Assembly: GCF_026242055.1 (NCBI RefSeq)
Contig: NZ_JAPJDL010000014.1
Coordinates: forward strand, 62,001-126,000
DNA: 64,000 nucleotides
Source of the DNA: Lentzea sp. NEAU-D7
GTDB lineage: Bacteria; Actinomycetota; Actinomycetes; Mycobacteriales; Pseudonocardiaceae
Direction: 5' to 3'
Both the position numbers and the translations under genes were made by a program. The notes beneath the pieces are model-generated. The model was not told where the DNA came from. It saw only the letters and a list, made by a program, of their open reading frames with translations, and ran no database searches. This document shows, in pieces, positions 41,287 through 49,467 of this stretch (its first letter is position 1; the number at the start of each line of letters is the position of its first letter).

Positions 41287-41355
41287 ATGGGGTCTGGCCC
41301 CGGCTGGCATACCAACCCGGTCCCTTGTTCCCGCTGTTCAGGAGCACGTAGGTGA
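41287..41355 (+). CDS. Possible 22-residue leader peptide (uORF) of the CNNM transporter gene
   Basis: A short ATG frame (MGSGPGWHTNPVPCSRCSGARR) whose TGA stop overlaps the GTG start of the transporter gene as GTGA. A GAGGAG lies 15 bases upstream. The upstream region can fold around CCCCATGGGG and the outer AGCC/GGCT pair. Leader peptides with Pro codons control some Mg2+ transporter genes, but this is only a positional argument. Confidence 0.3.
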   Translation: MGSGPGWHTNPVPCSRCSGARR

Positions 41356-42662
41356 CCGGAATCCTTCTGAGCGTGCTCGGTCTGGTCGCCGTCGTGGCAC
41401 TGACCGCGGGCACCTTCATCGCGGTCGCGGCGGAGTTCTCGCTGACCGCGCTGGAACGAAGCACCGTCGAACGTCACGTGGCCGAGGTGGGCGACGCCAA
41501 GGCGCACACCATCGATCGTGCGCATCGCACTCTCTCGTTCCAGCTCTCCGGCGCACAGCTCGCCATCACGCTGACGACGCTGATCACCGGTTACATCGCG
41601 GAGCCCGCGATCGCGAACCTGATCGAGCCCGGACTCACGGCGCTCGGCGCGTCCGGGGCGCTGGCGGACGGTCTGTCGCTGGCTCTGGCGCTGGCGATCG
41701 CCACGTCGTTGTCGATGGTGTTCGGCGAGCTCGTGCCCAAGAACCTGGCGATCGCGAAGCCGCTGGAGACCGCGCGCGGCGTGGTCGGCATCCAGGCGGG
41801 GTTCTCCACGGTCTTCCGCTGGTTGATCCACTGGATGAACAACTCGGCGAACTGGCTGGTGCGGCGTCTGGGCGTCGAGCCGGTGGAGGAGCTGGCGTCC
41901 GCGCGGTCGCCCGAGGAGCTGGGCGCGCTCGTCCGCACGTCGGCCGAGCACGGCACGCTGGACCAGGGCACCGCGGTGCTGCTGGACCGGTCGTTGCGCT
42001 TCGGTGACCGGACGGCCGGCGAGCTGATGACGCCGCGCGTGCAGGTCGAGGCGTTGCGGGCCGACGCGACGGTCGCGGACCTCGTGGTGAAGGCGCGGGA
42101 GACGGGCTTCTCGCGGTTCCCCGTGCACAACGGCTCGCTGGACGAGGTGAGCGGGATCGTGCACGTGAAGCAGGCCTTCGCGGTGCCCGCCGCGCTGCGC
42201 ACGTCCACGCCGCTGTCGGCGGTGACCCGGCCCGTGTACTCGGTGCCGGAGACGCTGGAGGGCGACGCCCTGCTGGACCGGCTGCGGGCGTCCGGGCTGC
42301 AGACGGCGCTGGTCGTCGACGAGTACGGCGGCACGGCCGGCATGGTGACGCTGGAGGACGTGGTCGAGGAGATCGTCGGCGACGTGCGCGACGAACACGA
42401 CCGCGGCGAGGCGGCGCCGGTGCGGTCGCTCGGTTCGAACAGCTGGATCGTGTCCGGGCTGCTGCGCGACGACGAGGTGGCGGACGCGACCGGGTTCCAG
42501 ATGCCCGAGGGCGACTACGAGACGCTGGCCGGCCTGGTGCTGGCGCGGCTCGGCCGGATCCCGGACGTCGGCGACGAGATTCGCGTCGGCGGCTGGAGGG
42601 TGACCGTCATGCGGATGGACAAGCACCGCGTGGCCGAGCTCCGGGTGGTGTCGTCCTCGTGA
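41352..42662 (+). CDS. Hemolysin family protein (CNNM/CorC-type, DUF21 + CBS pair)
   Basis: A 436-residue transporter-type protein. The DUF21 membrane domain (three to four helices, with AAEFSLTALERSTVERH and SLSMVFGELVPKNLAIAKP) is followed by two CBS domains (GELMTPRVQVEALRADATVADLV, GLQTALVVDEYGGTAGMVTLEDVVEEIVGDV) and a CorC_HlyC domain (NSWIVSGLLRDDEVADATGFQMPEGDYETLAGLVLARLG). Related proteins export or sense Mg2+ or Co2+. It is paired with a second, shorter paralogue, matching Rv1842c-Rv1841c in M. tuberculosis. Confidence 0.92.
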   Translation: MTGILLSVLGLVAVVALTAGTFIAVAAEFSLTALERSTVERHVAEVGDAKAHTIDRAHRTLSFQLSGAQLAITLTTLITGYIAEPAIANLIEPGLTALGASGALADGLSLALALAIATSLSMVFGELVPKNLAIAKPLETARGVVGIQAGFSTVFRWLIHWMNNSANWLVRRLGVEPVEELASARSPEELGALVRTSAEHGTLDQGTAVLLDRSLRFGDRTAGELMTPRVQVEALRADATVADLVVKARETGFSRFPVHNGSLDEVSGIVHVKQAFAVPAALRTSTPLSAVTRPVYSVPETLEGDALLDRLRASGLQTALVVDEYGGTAGMVTLEDVVEEIVGDVRDEHDRGEAAPVRSLGSNSWIVSGLLRDDEVADATGFQMPEGDYETLAGLVLARLGRIPDVGDEIRVGGWRVTVMRMDKHRVAELRVVSSS

Positions 42663-43684
42663 ACTTCCTCATCATCGCTCTGCTGCTCGCGGGCAACGCG
42701 TTCTTCGTCGGTGCCGAGTTCGCGGTGATCACCGCGCGCCGGGACCGGCTGGAGGCGTTGGCGGACAAGGGGTCCTCCCGCGCCCGCACCGCGATCAAGG
42801 CGTCACAGCAGCTGCCGTTGCTGATCGCGGGCGCGCAGCTGGGCATCACACTGTGCTCCCTCGGGCTCGGTGCGATCGCCGAGCCCGCGCTGGCTTCCGT
42901 TCTTGAGGGGCCCCTCCGGGCCGTCGGGCTGCCGCTGGCCGTGGTGCACGGTGTGGCGTTCGCGGTGGCGTTGGTCATCGTCGTCGCGCTGCACACGATC
43001 CTCGGCGAGATGGTGCCGAAGAACCTCGCGATCGCCGGTCCCGAGCGGGCCGCGGTGTGGCTGGTTCCGGTGCACTACGGGTTCTCGCGGATGATCGCGC
43101 CGGCGTTGGCCCTGTTCACGGCCGTGGGCCGGTGGGTGCTGCGCCGGTTCGGCGTGGAGCCGGTCGACGAGCTGGAGTCGGCCTACACGCCGGACGAGCT
43201 GGCGTTGCTGATCGGCCAGTCCCGTTCCGAGGGCCTGCTGGAGGACTCGGAGCACCGGCGGCTGGCGCAGACGCTGTCGTCCGCCGCCCGCACCGTGGCC
43301 GACGTGCTGGTTCCGCTGGACCGGCTCACGACGGTGTCCGCGTCGCCGACCGTGGGCGAGATCGAGGCCGCCGTCGCGGAGACCGGGTTCTCGCGGTTCC
43401 CCGTGCTCGCCGAGACCGGGCTGGTCGGGTACCTGCACGTCAAGGACGTGCTGGACCTGGAGGGCGCGGAGACTTCGGTGCCGCGTGACCGGGTGCGCGG
43501 GTTGCCCGAGGTGCCCGCCGAGGCCCGGCTGGACGAGGCTCTGGCCGCGTTGCGCCGCGCCCAGTCGCACCTCGCGCGCGCGGTGAGCGCGGACGGCACG
43601 GTGCTCGGTGTCGTGGCGATGGAGGACCTGCTGGAGGAGTACGTGGGCACGGTGCGCGACGGCACGCACGTGCGCTGGGTCTAG
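42659..43684 (+). CDS. Hemolysin family protein, second paralogue (DUF21 + CBS)
   Basis: A 341-residue paralogue: DUF21 domain (FFVGAEFAVITARRDRLEAL, LGITLCSLGLGAIAEPAL, GEMVPKNLAIAGPERAAVW) and CBS pair (RTVADVLVPLDRLTTVSASPTVGEIEAAV, LVGYLHVKDVLDLEGAE, GVVAMEDLLEEYVGTVRDG). It lacks the C-terminal CorC_HlyC domain that the first protein has. The GTG overlaps the upstream stop as GTGA; the two probably form a heteromer. Confidence 0.92.
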   Translation: MNFLIIALLLAGNAFFVGAEFAVITARRDRLEALADKGSSRARTAIKASQQLPLLIAGAQLGITLCSLGLGAIAEPALASVLEGPLRAVGLPLAVVHGVAFAVALVIVVALHTILGEMVPKNLAIAGPERAAVWLVPVHYGFSRMIAPALALFTAVGRWVLRRFGVEPVDELESAYTPDELALLIGQSRSEGLLEDSEHRRLAQTLSSAARTVADVLVPLDRLTTVSASPTVGEIEAAVAETGFSRFPVLAETGLVGYLHVKDVLDLEGAETSVPRDRVRGLPEVPAEARLDEALAALRRAQSHLARAVSADGTVLGVVAMEDLLEEYVGTVRDGTHVRWV

Positions 43685-44124
43685 AGACTCCTGCCGAGGG
43701 CGTCGAGCAGGGCGTTGGTGCCCTGCTCGCGCCACTCGGGCCGATCGAGGCCGTCGAAGAAGGCGCCGTGCTCGGTGACCGTCAGCGTGGTCTTGCCATC
43801 GCTCTGCTCGAACTCCATGGTCGCGAGGCTGACGCTGGCGCGCTTTTCGTCCTGGTGCATTGAGTACGTGGACACGATGCGTTCGTGGTGCCGGATGTCC
43901 TCGTAGCGCGCGCTGTAGGCGTGCACGGTGCCGTCCGGGGCGGTGCCGGCGACGTGTTCCGTGCCGCCCTCCCGGAAGTCCAGGGTGTGTCCCGTCGACT
44001 CCCAGTCGTCGGGCGAGACGAACCACCTGGACTTGCTCGCCTGGTCGGCCCACGCCTGCCAGACCTTGCCGATCGGCGCCGCGTAGGTGCGTTCGATGGT
44101 GAACGAGGCGTGCTTGACGCTCAT
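43681..44124 (-). CDS. SRPBCC/AHSA1 domain protein
   Basis: A 147-residue START-like protein: ASFTIERTYAAPIGKVWQAWADQASKSRWFVSPDDW, then LDFREGGTEHVAG, TYSMHQDEKRASVSLATMEFEQSDGKTTLTVTEHGAFFDG and WREQGTNALLDALGRSL. Genes for this type often sit behind an ArsR-family regulator, as here, with ATGA overlap. Role unknown; ligand binding or stress-linked small-molecule handling is likely. It ends 4 bp inside the transporter gene on the other strand. Confidence 0.9.
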   Translation of the reverse strand: MSVKHASFTIERTYAAPIGKVWQAWADQASKSRWFVSPDDWESTGHTLDFREGGTEHVAGTAPDGTVHAYSARYEDIRHHERIVSTYSMHQDEKRASVSLATMEFEQSDGKTTLTVTEHGAFFDGLDRPEWREQGTNALLDALGRSL

Positions 44125-44438
44125 GTCTCCTCCAGGAATGTCCCGAGCCGGTCGAGCCTGCGCTCCCAGCCGGTGCGTTGGGTCGTCAGCCATCCCTCGG
44201 CCGCGCGCAGGGCCTGCGGCGCGATCTGACACGTCCTCGTGCGGCCCTGCTTGCTGGTCGTGACCAGGCCCGCCTCTTCGAGGACCTTCAGGTGCTGCAC
44301 CACCGCCGGGAGCGACATGGCGAACGGCTCCTTGAGCTCGCTGACCGTCGCCGGGCCCCGGCACAGCCGCTCGACCACCGCGCGGCGGGTGGGGTCCGCC
44401 AGCGCGTGGAACAGCCGGTCGAGCTGATGGTTAAGCAT
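44121..44438 (-). CDS. ArsR family transcriptional regulator
   Basis: A 105-residue winged-helix regulator: LDRLFHALADPTRRAVVERLCRGPATVSELKEPFAMSLPAVVQHLKVLEEAGLVTTSKQGRTRTC. It belongs to the SRPBCC-linked ArsR subgroup that lacks metal-binding cysteines. The ATG at 44436-44438 lies within a TTAAG/CTTAA inverted repeat, which suggests autorepression. It is coupled to the SRPBCC gene by an ATGA overlap. Confidence 0.93.
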   Translation of the reverse strand: MLNHQLDRLFHALADPTRRAVVERLCRGPATVSELKEPFAMSLPAVVQHLKVLEEAGLVTTSKQGRTRTCQIAPQALRAAEGWLTTQRTGWERRLDRLGTFLEET

Positions 44439-44446
44439 GTTCTTAA
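44431..44446. promoter_or_regulatory. Probable ArsR operator over the start codon
   Basis: TTAAGCATGTTCTTAA has perfect five-base arms (TTAAG, CTTAA) and includes the ArsR start codon. A TTGACA hexamer lies at 44460-44465 on the minus strand. Confidence 0.55.
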
Positions 44447-44461
44447 GTATTACTCGACCTG

Positions 44462-44788
44462 TCAAGGCGCGGTGCGGATCTCCAGCAGCACGCAGCCCAC
44501 GTCCGTCCGGTAGGGACCGTGCGGCATGCCCGGACGGCGGCTCGCGAAGTCGCCCGCGTGGAACGTCCTGCCCAGCGTCAGGTCGGTGAGCTCGCCCTCC
44601 AGCAGGTAGACCTCCTCGTGGTAGTCGTGGCGGATCACGCCCGACGTCTCGAGGCCCGGTTCCCAGCGCGCGATCCTCGTCAGGGTCGACGTGTCCGGGT
44701 CGCGGCTCAGGACCCGTTCGGTGACGCCCGGATCGGCCGGCCGCCAGTCGAGCCCACCGGTCGGGAAGAACTCGTGCTCCTCGCGCAT
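44462..44788 (-). CDS. Cupin domain protein
   Basis: A 108-residue single cupin: WEPGLETSGVIRHDYHEEVYLLEGELTDLTLGRTFHAGDFASRRPGMPHGPY. The His/Glu residues (HDYHEEVYLLEG and PHGPY) form the normal metal site. The ATG shares a base with the stop of the nitrilase-family gene upstream (TGATG), so the two work together. It may act on the hydrolase product or protect the pathway; not resolved. The operon is marked by a GntR-type operator at 45577-45593. Confidence 0.87.
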   Translation of the reverse strand: MREEHEFFPTGGLDWRPADPGVTERVLSRDPDTSTLTRIARWEPGLETSGVIRHDYHEEVYLLEGELTDLTLGRTFHAGDFASRRPGMPHGPYRTDVGCVLLEIRTAP

Positions 44789-45564
44789 CACAGCCTCCGG
44801 TTCGCCAGCACGGGCAGCTTCGCGCGGACCTCGTCGACGAGGCGAACGTCCACATCGGACACGATGGTGCCCGGCGCGCCGCCGAGCCGCTCGCGCACGA
44901 CGCCCAGCGGGTCGGCCACCGCGCTGCGGCCGATCCCCGTCGGGGCCGCGCCGTGGTCGGCGTCCGGGTCGGCCTGGCCGCAGGCGAGGACCCAGGAGGT
45001 CGCGTCCAGGGCACGGGCGCGGACCAGGAGGTCCCACTGCTCCGCCTTGCCGGGGCCCGCTCCCCAGGAAGCGCCGAGCAGGATGACGGGCGCGGTGCCG
45101 GCCAGCGCGCGGAAGAGTTCGGGGAACCGCACGTCGTAGCAGGTGGCCAGGCCGATCGTGGTGCCGTCCACCTCGAACGTCACGGGCTTCTCGCCGGGGG
45201 TGACGGTGTCGGACTCGCGGAAGCCGAAGGCGTCGAACAGGTGCATCTTGTCGTAGCCGAGGTGCAGGCCCGCACCGGTGACGAGCGTCGTGTTGGCGAC
45301 CCTGTCCCCCTCGCCCGGCGTGAACATGCCGGCGACCACCACCACGTCGTGCTCGTCGGCGATCTCGCGGACCGCCGTCGCCCACGGGCCGTCCAGGGGT
45401 TCGGCGACCGGCTTCAGCGGCACGCCGAAGCGGCACTGGGTGGCTTCCGGGAAGTGCACGACCCTTGCGCCTTTCGCGGCAGCGCCGGCTACTTCGGTGC
45501 GCACGGTGGCAAGGTTCTGCCGCACATCAGCGGTGGAGCTGATCTGGCAGAGCGCGAAACGCAT
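44788..45564 (-). CDS. Carbon-nitrogen hydrolase (nitrilase superfamily)
   Basis: A 258-residue nitrilase-superfamily amidase. The catalytic triad is visible: Glu40 in VVHFPEATQ, Lys106 in GYDKMHLFD, Cys142 in LATCYDVRFPELF. The length and sequence (ALCQISSTADVRQNLATV) are near the omega-amidase/Nit type. The ATG 45562-45564 has AGGAGGA 4 bases upstream. First gene of a two-gene operon with a cupin, divergent from a GntR regulator; the sequence between carries a 17-bp repeat also found before the MHS transporter and DUF2848 genes. Confidence 0.93.
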   Translation of the reverse strand: MRFALCQISSTADVRQNLATVRTEVAGAAAKGARVVHFPEATQCRFGVPLKPVAEPLDGPWATAVREIADEHDVVVVAGMFTPGEGDRVANTTLVTGAGLHLGYDKMHLFDAFGFRESDTVTPGEKPVTFEVDGTTIGLATCYDVRFPELFRALAGTAPVILLGASWGAGPGKAEQWDLLVRARALDATSWVLACGQADPDADHGAAPTGIGRSAVADPLGVVRERLGGAPGTIVSDVDVRLVDEVRAKLPVLANRRL

Positions 45565-45576
45565 GATCCTCCTCTG

Positions 45577-45593
45577 GTATACATGTTGTATGC
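45577..45593. promoter_or_regulatory. GntR operator, copy 1
   Basis: GTATACATGTTGTATGC, with the palindromic core ATACA-TGT-TGTAT. It matches the sequence at 47575-47591 at 14 of 17 positions. It sits between the nitrilase-family and GntR genes and includes the GntR start codon (ATG at 45590). Confidence 0.85.
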
Positions 45594-46237
45594 AGGCCGC
45601 GGCCAGAGATAGTGATGGCTTGTCCGGCAGGGACAAGGCCTACGAGTTCCTGAAGGACACGATCCTCGCCGACCCCGAGATGCAGGGGCGGTTCATCAGC
45701 GAGCAGGACGTCGCCAACCAGATCGGCGTCTCCCGCACGCCGATCCGCGAGGCCCTGCTGCTGCTCGCGGCCGAAGACCTCGTGCAGCTCGTGCCGAAGA
45801 AGGGTGCGTACGTCGCGCCGTTGTCCTCGCGGCAGATCAGCGAGTTGATGGAGCTGCGCGGCGTCATCGAGCGGTACGCCGCCGAGCGCACGATGGGCGA
45901 GGGCACCGTTCCGCTGCGGCAGATGCAGGAGCTCATCGAGCAGCAGCGTTTCCTGGTCGAGGACGCGCGGCAGTTCATCGACGTCGACAGGCAGTTCCAC
46001 GCGCTGTTGGTGGCGGCGACGGGCAACGAGCTGTTGACGAAGACCTACGAGGGGCTGCGTGCACGGCAGGTTCGCGCGGGTGTGGTCGCGTTGTACCGGG
46101 CGCACGGCAGGCAGCAGGCCGTGATCGACGAGCACGACGAGATCGTGGCCGCGCTCGAGTCCGGAGACGTCGGCGCGGCCACCGCGGCGATCACCGCTCA
46201 CTTGGACACCACGCTGAAGGTGCTGCTCAACGGCTGA
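45590..46237 (+). CDS. GntR family (FadR/FCD type) transcriptional regulator
   Basis: A 215-residue regulator: N-terminal winged helix (FISEQDVANQIGVSRTPIREALLLLAAEDLVQLVPKKGAYV) and a C-terminal FCD ligand domain (ELMELRGVIERYAAERT, FIDVDRQFHALLVAATGN, EHDEIVAALESGDVGAATAAITAHL) with the His/Asp residues that bind metal and a carboxylate ligand. ATG 45590 lies inside the operator, implying autoregulation and perhaps a leaderless message. It probably controls the divergent hydrolase-cupin operon plus the MHS transporter and DUF2848 gene. Confidence 0.93.
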   Translation: MQAAARDSDGLSGRDKAYEFLKDTILADPEMQGRFISEQDVANQIGVSRTPIREALLLLAAEDLVQLVPKKGAYVAPLSSRQISELMELRGVIERYAAERTMGEGTVPLRQMQELIEQQRFLVEDARQFIDVDRQFHALLVAATGNELLTKTYEGLRARQVRAGVVALYRAHGRQQAVIDEHDEIVAALESGDVGAATAAITAHLDTTLKVLLNG

Positions 46238-47559
46238 ACCTCCTCCTCCGGGCGGGGATCACGGCCCAGCCAGAGCCCTGCCAGCGTCACCACGCACGCC
46301 ACGCTGACGTAGAGGCCGACCACCACCCACGTGCCGAACCCGGCCAGCAACGCGGTGAAGAGCAAGGGGGCGACGGCGCCGCCGATCACACCGGCCAGCG
46401 TGTAGGCGAGCGAGCTTCCGGTGTAGCGCAGGCGTTCGGTGAACTGCTCGGCGATGAACGCGGCCTGCGGCCCGTACATGAACGCGTGGAAGCCCAGGCC
46501 CACCACGACACCGAGCACGATCAGCGGCCACGACCGGGTGTCGATCAGCGGGAACAGCACGAACGGCCACACCGCGCCGCAGACCGCGGCCACCGCGTAG
46601 AGGCCGCGCCGGTTGACCTTGTCCGACAGCCAGCCGGCGAGCGGCATCAGGAACAGCTGGAAGCCCGAGGCGATCAGCACCGCGACGAGGCCGACGTTGC
46701 GCGGCAGCTTCAGCTGGGTCGTGAGGTAGGTCAGCACGAAGACGGTGTGCAGCGCGTACAGCACGTCCGGGCCGACGCGGCACAGCACGGCCGCGACCAG
46801 CGGCCGCGTCTGCGTGCGGAACACCTCGCTGATCGGCGCGGCCGGGCGGTCGCCGCGCGCCTCGATCGCCTTGAAGACCGGGGTCTCCTCCAGCTTCACG
46901 CGGATCCAGAGGCCGAAGATCACCAGCACCGCGGACAGCAGGAACGCCACGCGCCAGCCCCACGACATGAACGCGGCGTCGGACAGCGCGACGCCGAGGA
47001 GCGCGAGCACGCCGTTGGCCATCAGGTTGCCGGCGGGCGGGCCGATCTGCGCGGCCGACGCCCAGAAGCCGCGCTGCCTCGGATCGCCGTACTCGCTGGA
47101 CAGCAGCACCGCGCCACCCCACTCGCCGCCGAGACCGACGCCCTGCGCGAACCGCAGCAGCACGAGCAGCACACCGGCCGCGGGGCCGATCGCGGCGTGC
47201 GTCGGCAACAGGCCGATGAGCAGCGTCGCGATACCGGTGATCAGCAACGTCGTGACGAGCACGCGTTTGCGGCCGATCTTGTCGCCGAGCCGGCCGAACA
47301 GGAACCCGCCGAGCGGCCGGGACAGGTAGCCGACGGCGTACGTCGAGAACGCGAGCAGCGTCGCGGTGAGCGGTTCGGAGCTCGGGAAGAACAACGGGCC
47401 GAGGACGACGGCCGCGGCGACGTTGTAGATCGCGAAGTCGTACCACTCCAGGGCGGTACCGGAGAGCGAAGCCACGAAGGCGCGCACCAACGCCGAACGC
47501 GGTACGTCCGGTGCGGTGGCTCGCGGTGCTGAACCTTCATTTGATGTCACTGGCGGCAT
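46198..47559 (-). CDS. MHS family MFS transporter
   Basis: A 453-residue, 12-helix major facilitator of the metabolite:H+ symporter group. Signature segments are GTALEWYDFAIYNVAAAVVLGPLFF, GYLSRPLGGFLFGRLGDKIGRKRVLV, RFAQGVGLGGEWGGAVLLSSEYG and FRTQTRPLVAAVLCR. Such carriers import organic acids such as shikimate, citrate or benzoates. The ATG at 47557-47559 is next to operator copy 2. It ends 40 bp inside the convergent GntR gene. It likely imports the substrate or precursor of the hydrolase. Confidence 0.92.
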   Translation of the reverse strand: MPPVTSNEGSAPRATAPDVPRSALVRAFVASLSGTALEWYDFAIYNVAAAVVLGPLFFPSSEPLTATLLAFSTYAVGYLSRPLGGFLFGRLGDKIGRKRVLVTTLLITGIATLLIGLLPTHAAIGPAAGVLLVLLRFAQGVGLGGEWGGAVLLSSEYGDPRQRGFWASAAQIGPPAGNLMANGVLALLGVALSDAAFMSWGWRVAFLLSAVLVIFGLWIRVKLEETPVFKAIEARGDRPAAPISEVFRTQTRPLVAAVLCRVGPDVLYALHTVFVLTYLTTQLKLPRNVGLVAVLIASGFQLFLMPLAGWLSDKVNRRGLYAVAAVCGAVWPFVLFPLIDTRSWPLIVLGVVVGLGFHAFMYGPQAAFIAEQFTERLRYTGSSLAYTLAGVIGGAVAPLLFTALLAGFGTWVVVGLYVSVACVVTLAGLWLGRDPRPEEEVQPLSSTFSVVSK

Positions 47560-47574
47560 GGCGTAATACTGCCT

Positions 47575-47591
47575 GTATACAACTCGTATGC
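47575..47591. promoter_or_regulatory. GntR operator, copy 2
   Basis: GTATACAACTCGTATGC, the same 17-mer as at 45577-45593 in the same orientation with three differences. It lies in the gap between the divergent MHS transporter (start 47559) and DUF2848 (start 47606) genes. Confidence 0.85.
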
Positions 47592-47605
47592 GCAAGGAGT
47601 ACCGC

Positions 47606-48298
47606 ATGTCTACCGTCCGTACACAGGCCACCGCACTGCAGTTCGACCTTCCTGACGGCACCGTCGCCGAGGTCGCCGTGACGACCTTGCTGAACGGCGG
47701 CTACGCCGGTCGCAGCCAGGAGGACGTGGCCGCTCACGTGCGCGAACTGGCCGAACTGGGGGTGCCTGCGCCGTCCGTGACGCCGAGCCTCTACCCCGTC
47801 TCGCCGTACCTCGCGCAGCAGACGTCGTCCGTTCCCGCGCAACACGGCAAGACGTCCGGCGAGGCCGAGTGGGCGCTCGTCGTGACCGCGGACGACGTCC
47901 TGCTGACCGTCGCCTGCGACCACACGGACCGCGCGCTGGAGGTGCACGGCGTCGCGTGGAGCAAGAACGCCGGACCGGACGTGCTGGGCCGGAAGGCGTG
48001 GCGGCTGTCCGAGGTCGCGGACCGGATCGACTCGATCGAGCTCACCGCCTGGGCGGACGGCGTGGAGATCCAGCGCGGCACCCTGGCCGAGCTGCTGACC
48101 CCGCAGTACTGGGTGGAGCGGCTGCGCGAACTGGGTCAGCTCGAGCCCGGCACCGTGCTGCTGTCCGGCACGATCCCGATGCACCACGGCGTGGACCAGT
48201 TCGCCTCGAAGTGGCGCGTCGAGCTGCGCGACCCGGCGACCGGCGACGTCCTCGACTGCGAGTACGAGGTCACGCGGCTGCCCGACCCCATCGGCTGA
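47606..48298 (+). CDS. DUF2848 family protein
   Basis: A 230-residue DUF2848 protein: LQFDLPDGTVAEVAVTTLLNGGYAGRSQEDVAAHVRELAELGVPAP, then SLYPVSPYLAQQTSSV, GEAEWALVVTADDVLLTVACDHTDRALEVHGVAWSKN and PVILLSGTIP-like GTVLLSGTIPMHHG. The family resembles fumarylacetoacetate hydrolase-type enzymes in general pattern but its reaction is unknown. It is part of the GntR module. ATG 47606 follows AAGGAG; an in-frame ATG at 47588 lies inside the operator. Confidence 0.87.
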   Translation: MSTVRTQATALQFDLPDGTVAEVAVTTLLNGGYAGRSQEDVAAHVRELAELGVPAPSVTPSLYPVSPYLAQQTSSVPAQHGKTSGEAEWALVVTADDVLLTVACDHTDRALEVHGVAWSKNAGPDVLGRKAWRLSEVADRIDSIELTAWADGVEIQRGTLAELLTPQYWVERLRELGQLEPGTVLLSGTIPMHHGVDQFASKWRVELRDPATGDVLDCEYEVTRLPDPIG

Positions 48299-48389
48299 GC
48301 CCTCGGTATGCCCCTCCCGGACCCGTGTCGATCCGGGGACGGCCGCGTTCGACGTCCCTGTGAAGGACCACGACAGGGAGGCACAGAAG

Positions 48390-48986
48390 ATGAGCAACGT
48401 CTACACGGGCGCCAGCACCTCGATCGACGGCTACGTCTCAGGCCCGGACTTCTCCGGCTTCGACAGGCTGTTCGCCTGGTACGAGGCGGGCGACGTGGCG
48501 TTCACGGTCCCGACCGGCGCCATGACCGTCCACCTCACGCCGGCCAGCGCCGCGTACTTCGGCGGGCTGATCCAGGCGACCGGCGCGTTGGTGGTGGGGC
48601 GCAAGCTCTACGACTTCACCAACGGCTGGGGCGGCCAGCACCCGATGGGCGTTCACACCGTCGTGCTCACCCATCGGCCGTTGGAGGACAACGAACACTT
48701 CACGTTCGTCAGCGGCGGCATCGAGGAAGCCGTCGCGGTGGCCCGGAAGCACGCCGGAGACAAGGGCGTCGGCCTGAACTCGGGCGAGATCGCGCGGCAG
48801 GCCATCGACGCGGGCCTGGTGGACGAGATCTTCCTCGACCTGGTGCCGGTGATCCTCGGCGGAGGCACGCCGTTCTTCGCGCCCGGCAAGGGGTACCAGC
48901 TGGAGGGCCCCGTCTCCGTAATTGAGAGCGCTTCGGTCACGCACCTGCGCTACAAAGTCAGGTATGAAGCTCCGGAGACTGACTGA
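48390..48986 (+). CDS. Dihydrofolate reductase family protein (RibD C-terminal type)
   Basis: A 198-residue reductase-like protein of the RibD C-terminal domain family: VYTGASTSIDGYVSGPD, then GRKLYDFTNGWGGQHPMGVHTVVLTHRP and IFLDLVPVILGGGTPFFAPGKG. The ATG 48390 has GGGAGGCAC before it; the longer frame start is rejected. It probably uses NADPH; substrate unknown. It overlaps the next gene by 23 bp. Confidence 0.88.
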   Translation: MSNVYTGASTSIDGYVSGPDFSGFDRLFAWYEAGDVAFTVPTGAMTVHLTPASAAYFGGLIQATGALVVGRKLYDFTNGWGGQHPMGVHTVVLTHRPLEDNEHFTFVSGGIEEAVAVARKHAGDKGVGLNSGEIARQAIDAGLVDEIFLDLVPVILGGGTPFFAPGKGYQLEGPVSVIESASVTHLRYKVRYEAPETD

Positions 48987-49467
48987 CGCGGACTCGAAGG
49001 AGCTGTTCCAGGCCATCACGGAGTCGCTCGCACACCTGGAGGTGTGGATGCCGTGGGCGGCCGGCGGCTACGACGCGTCGACGCTCGCGGAGTTCCTCGC
49101 CGACGCCGAGAGCGGCTGGGAGCGCGGGACGCTGTTCCCGCACGTCATCACCGTCGACGACGCGATCGTCGGCCTCGTGACGGCGAGCCGCGACGGCCGG
49201 GACGATCTCGTGGAGATCGGCTACTGGCTGCACCCCGCGCACACCGGGCGAGGCCACGCCACGGCGGCGACGGCGGAGCTGGTGGAGTTCGCGTTCGCGC
49301 TGGAGGGCGTGCGCAGGGTCCAGATCTGGCACGACGAGGCCAACGTCGCGAGCAGCGGTGTGCCGCGGCGGCTCGGGTTCACCGAGATAGACCGCCGCAC
49401 ACCGCCGCGCGAGCCCGCGATCGGCAACCGCGTCGGGGTGGACGTCGTGTGGGAGCTGCGCCGCTAG
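48964..49467 (+). CDS. GNAT family N-acetyltransferase
   Basis: A 167-residue RimJ/RimL-type acetyltransferase: KLRRLTDADSKELFQAITESLAHLEVWMPWAAGG at the N-terminus, YWLHPAHTGRGHATAATAELVEFAFA as the acetyl-CoA loop (xxGRGxAT), and RVQIWHDEANVASSGVPRRLGF. It probably acetylates an amino group of a small molecule or protein N-terminus. The start ATG 48964 lies in the end of the previous gene. Its stop codon is the first base triplet of a ~50-bp repeat. Confidence 0.9.
   Translation: MKLRRLTDADSKELFQAITESLAHLEVWMPWAAGGYDASTLAEFLADAESGWERGTLFPHVITVDDAIVGLVTASRDGRDDLVEIGYWLHPAHTGRGHATAATAELVEFAFALEGVRRVQIWHDEANVASSGVPRRLGFTEIDRRTPPREPAIGNRVGVDVVWELRR

Noticed and set aside
41238..41351. Known Mg2+ riboswitch (M-box) before the CNNM gene
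   Set aside because: None of the conserved M-box core sequences is visible; only a uORF and a hairpin can be supported.
48317..48338. CCCGGA/TCCGGG hairpin after the DUF2848 gene
   Set aside because: Only six paired bases with a 10-base loop; too weak to call as a terminator.
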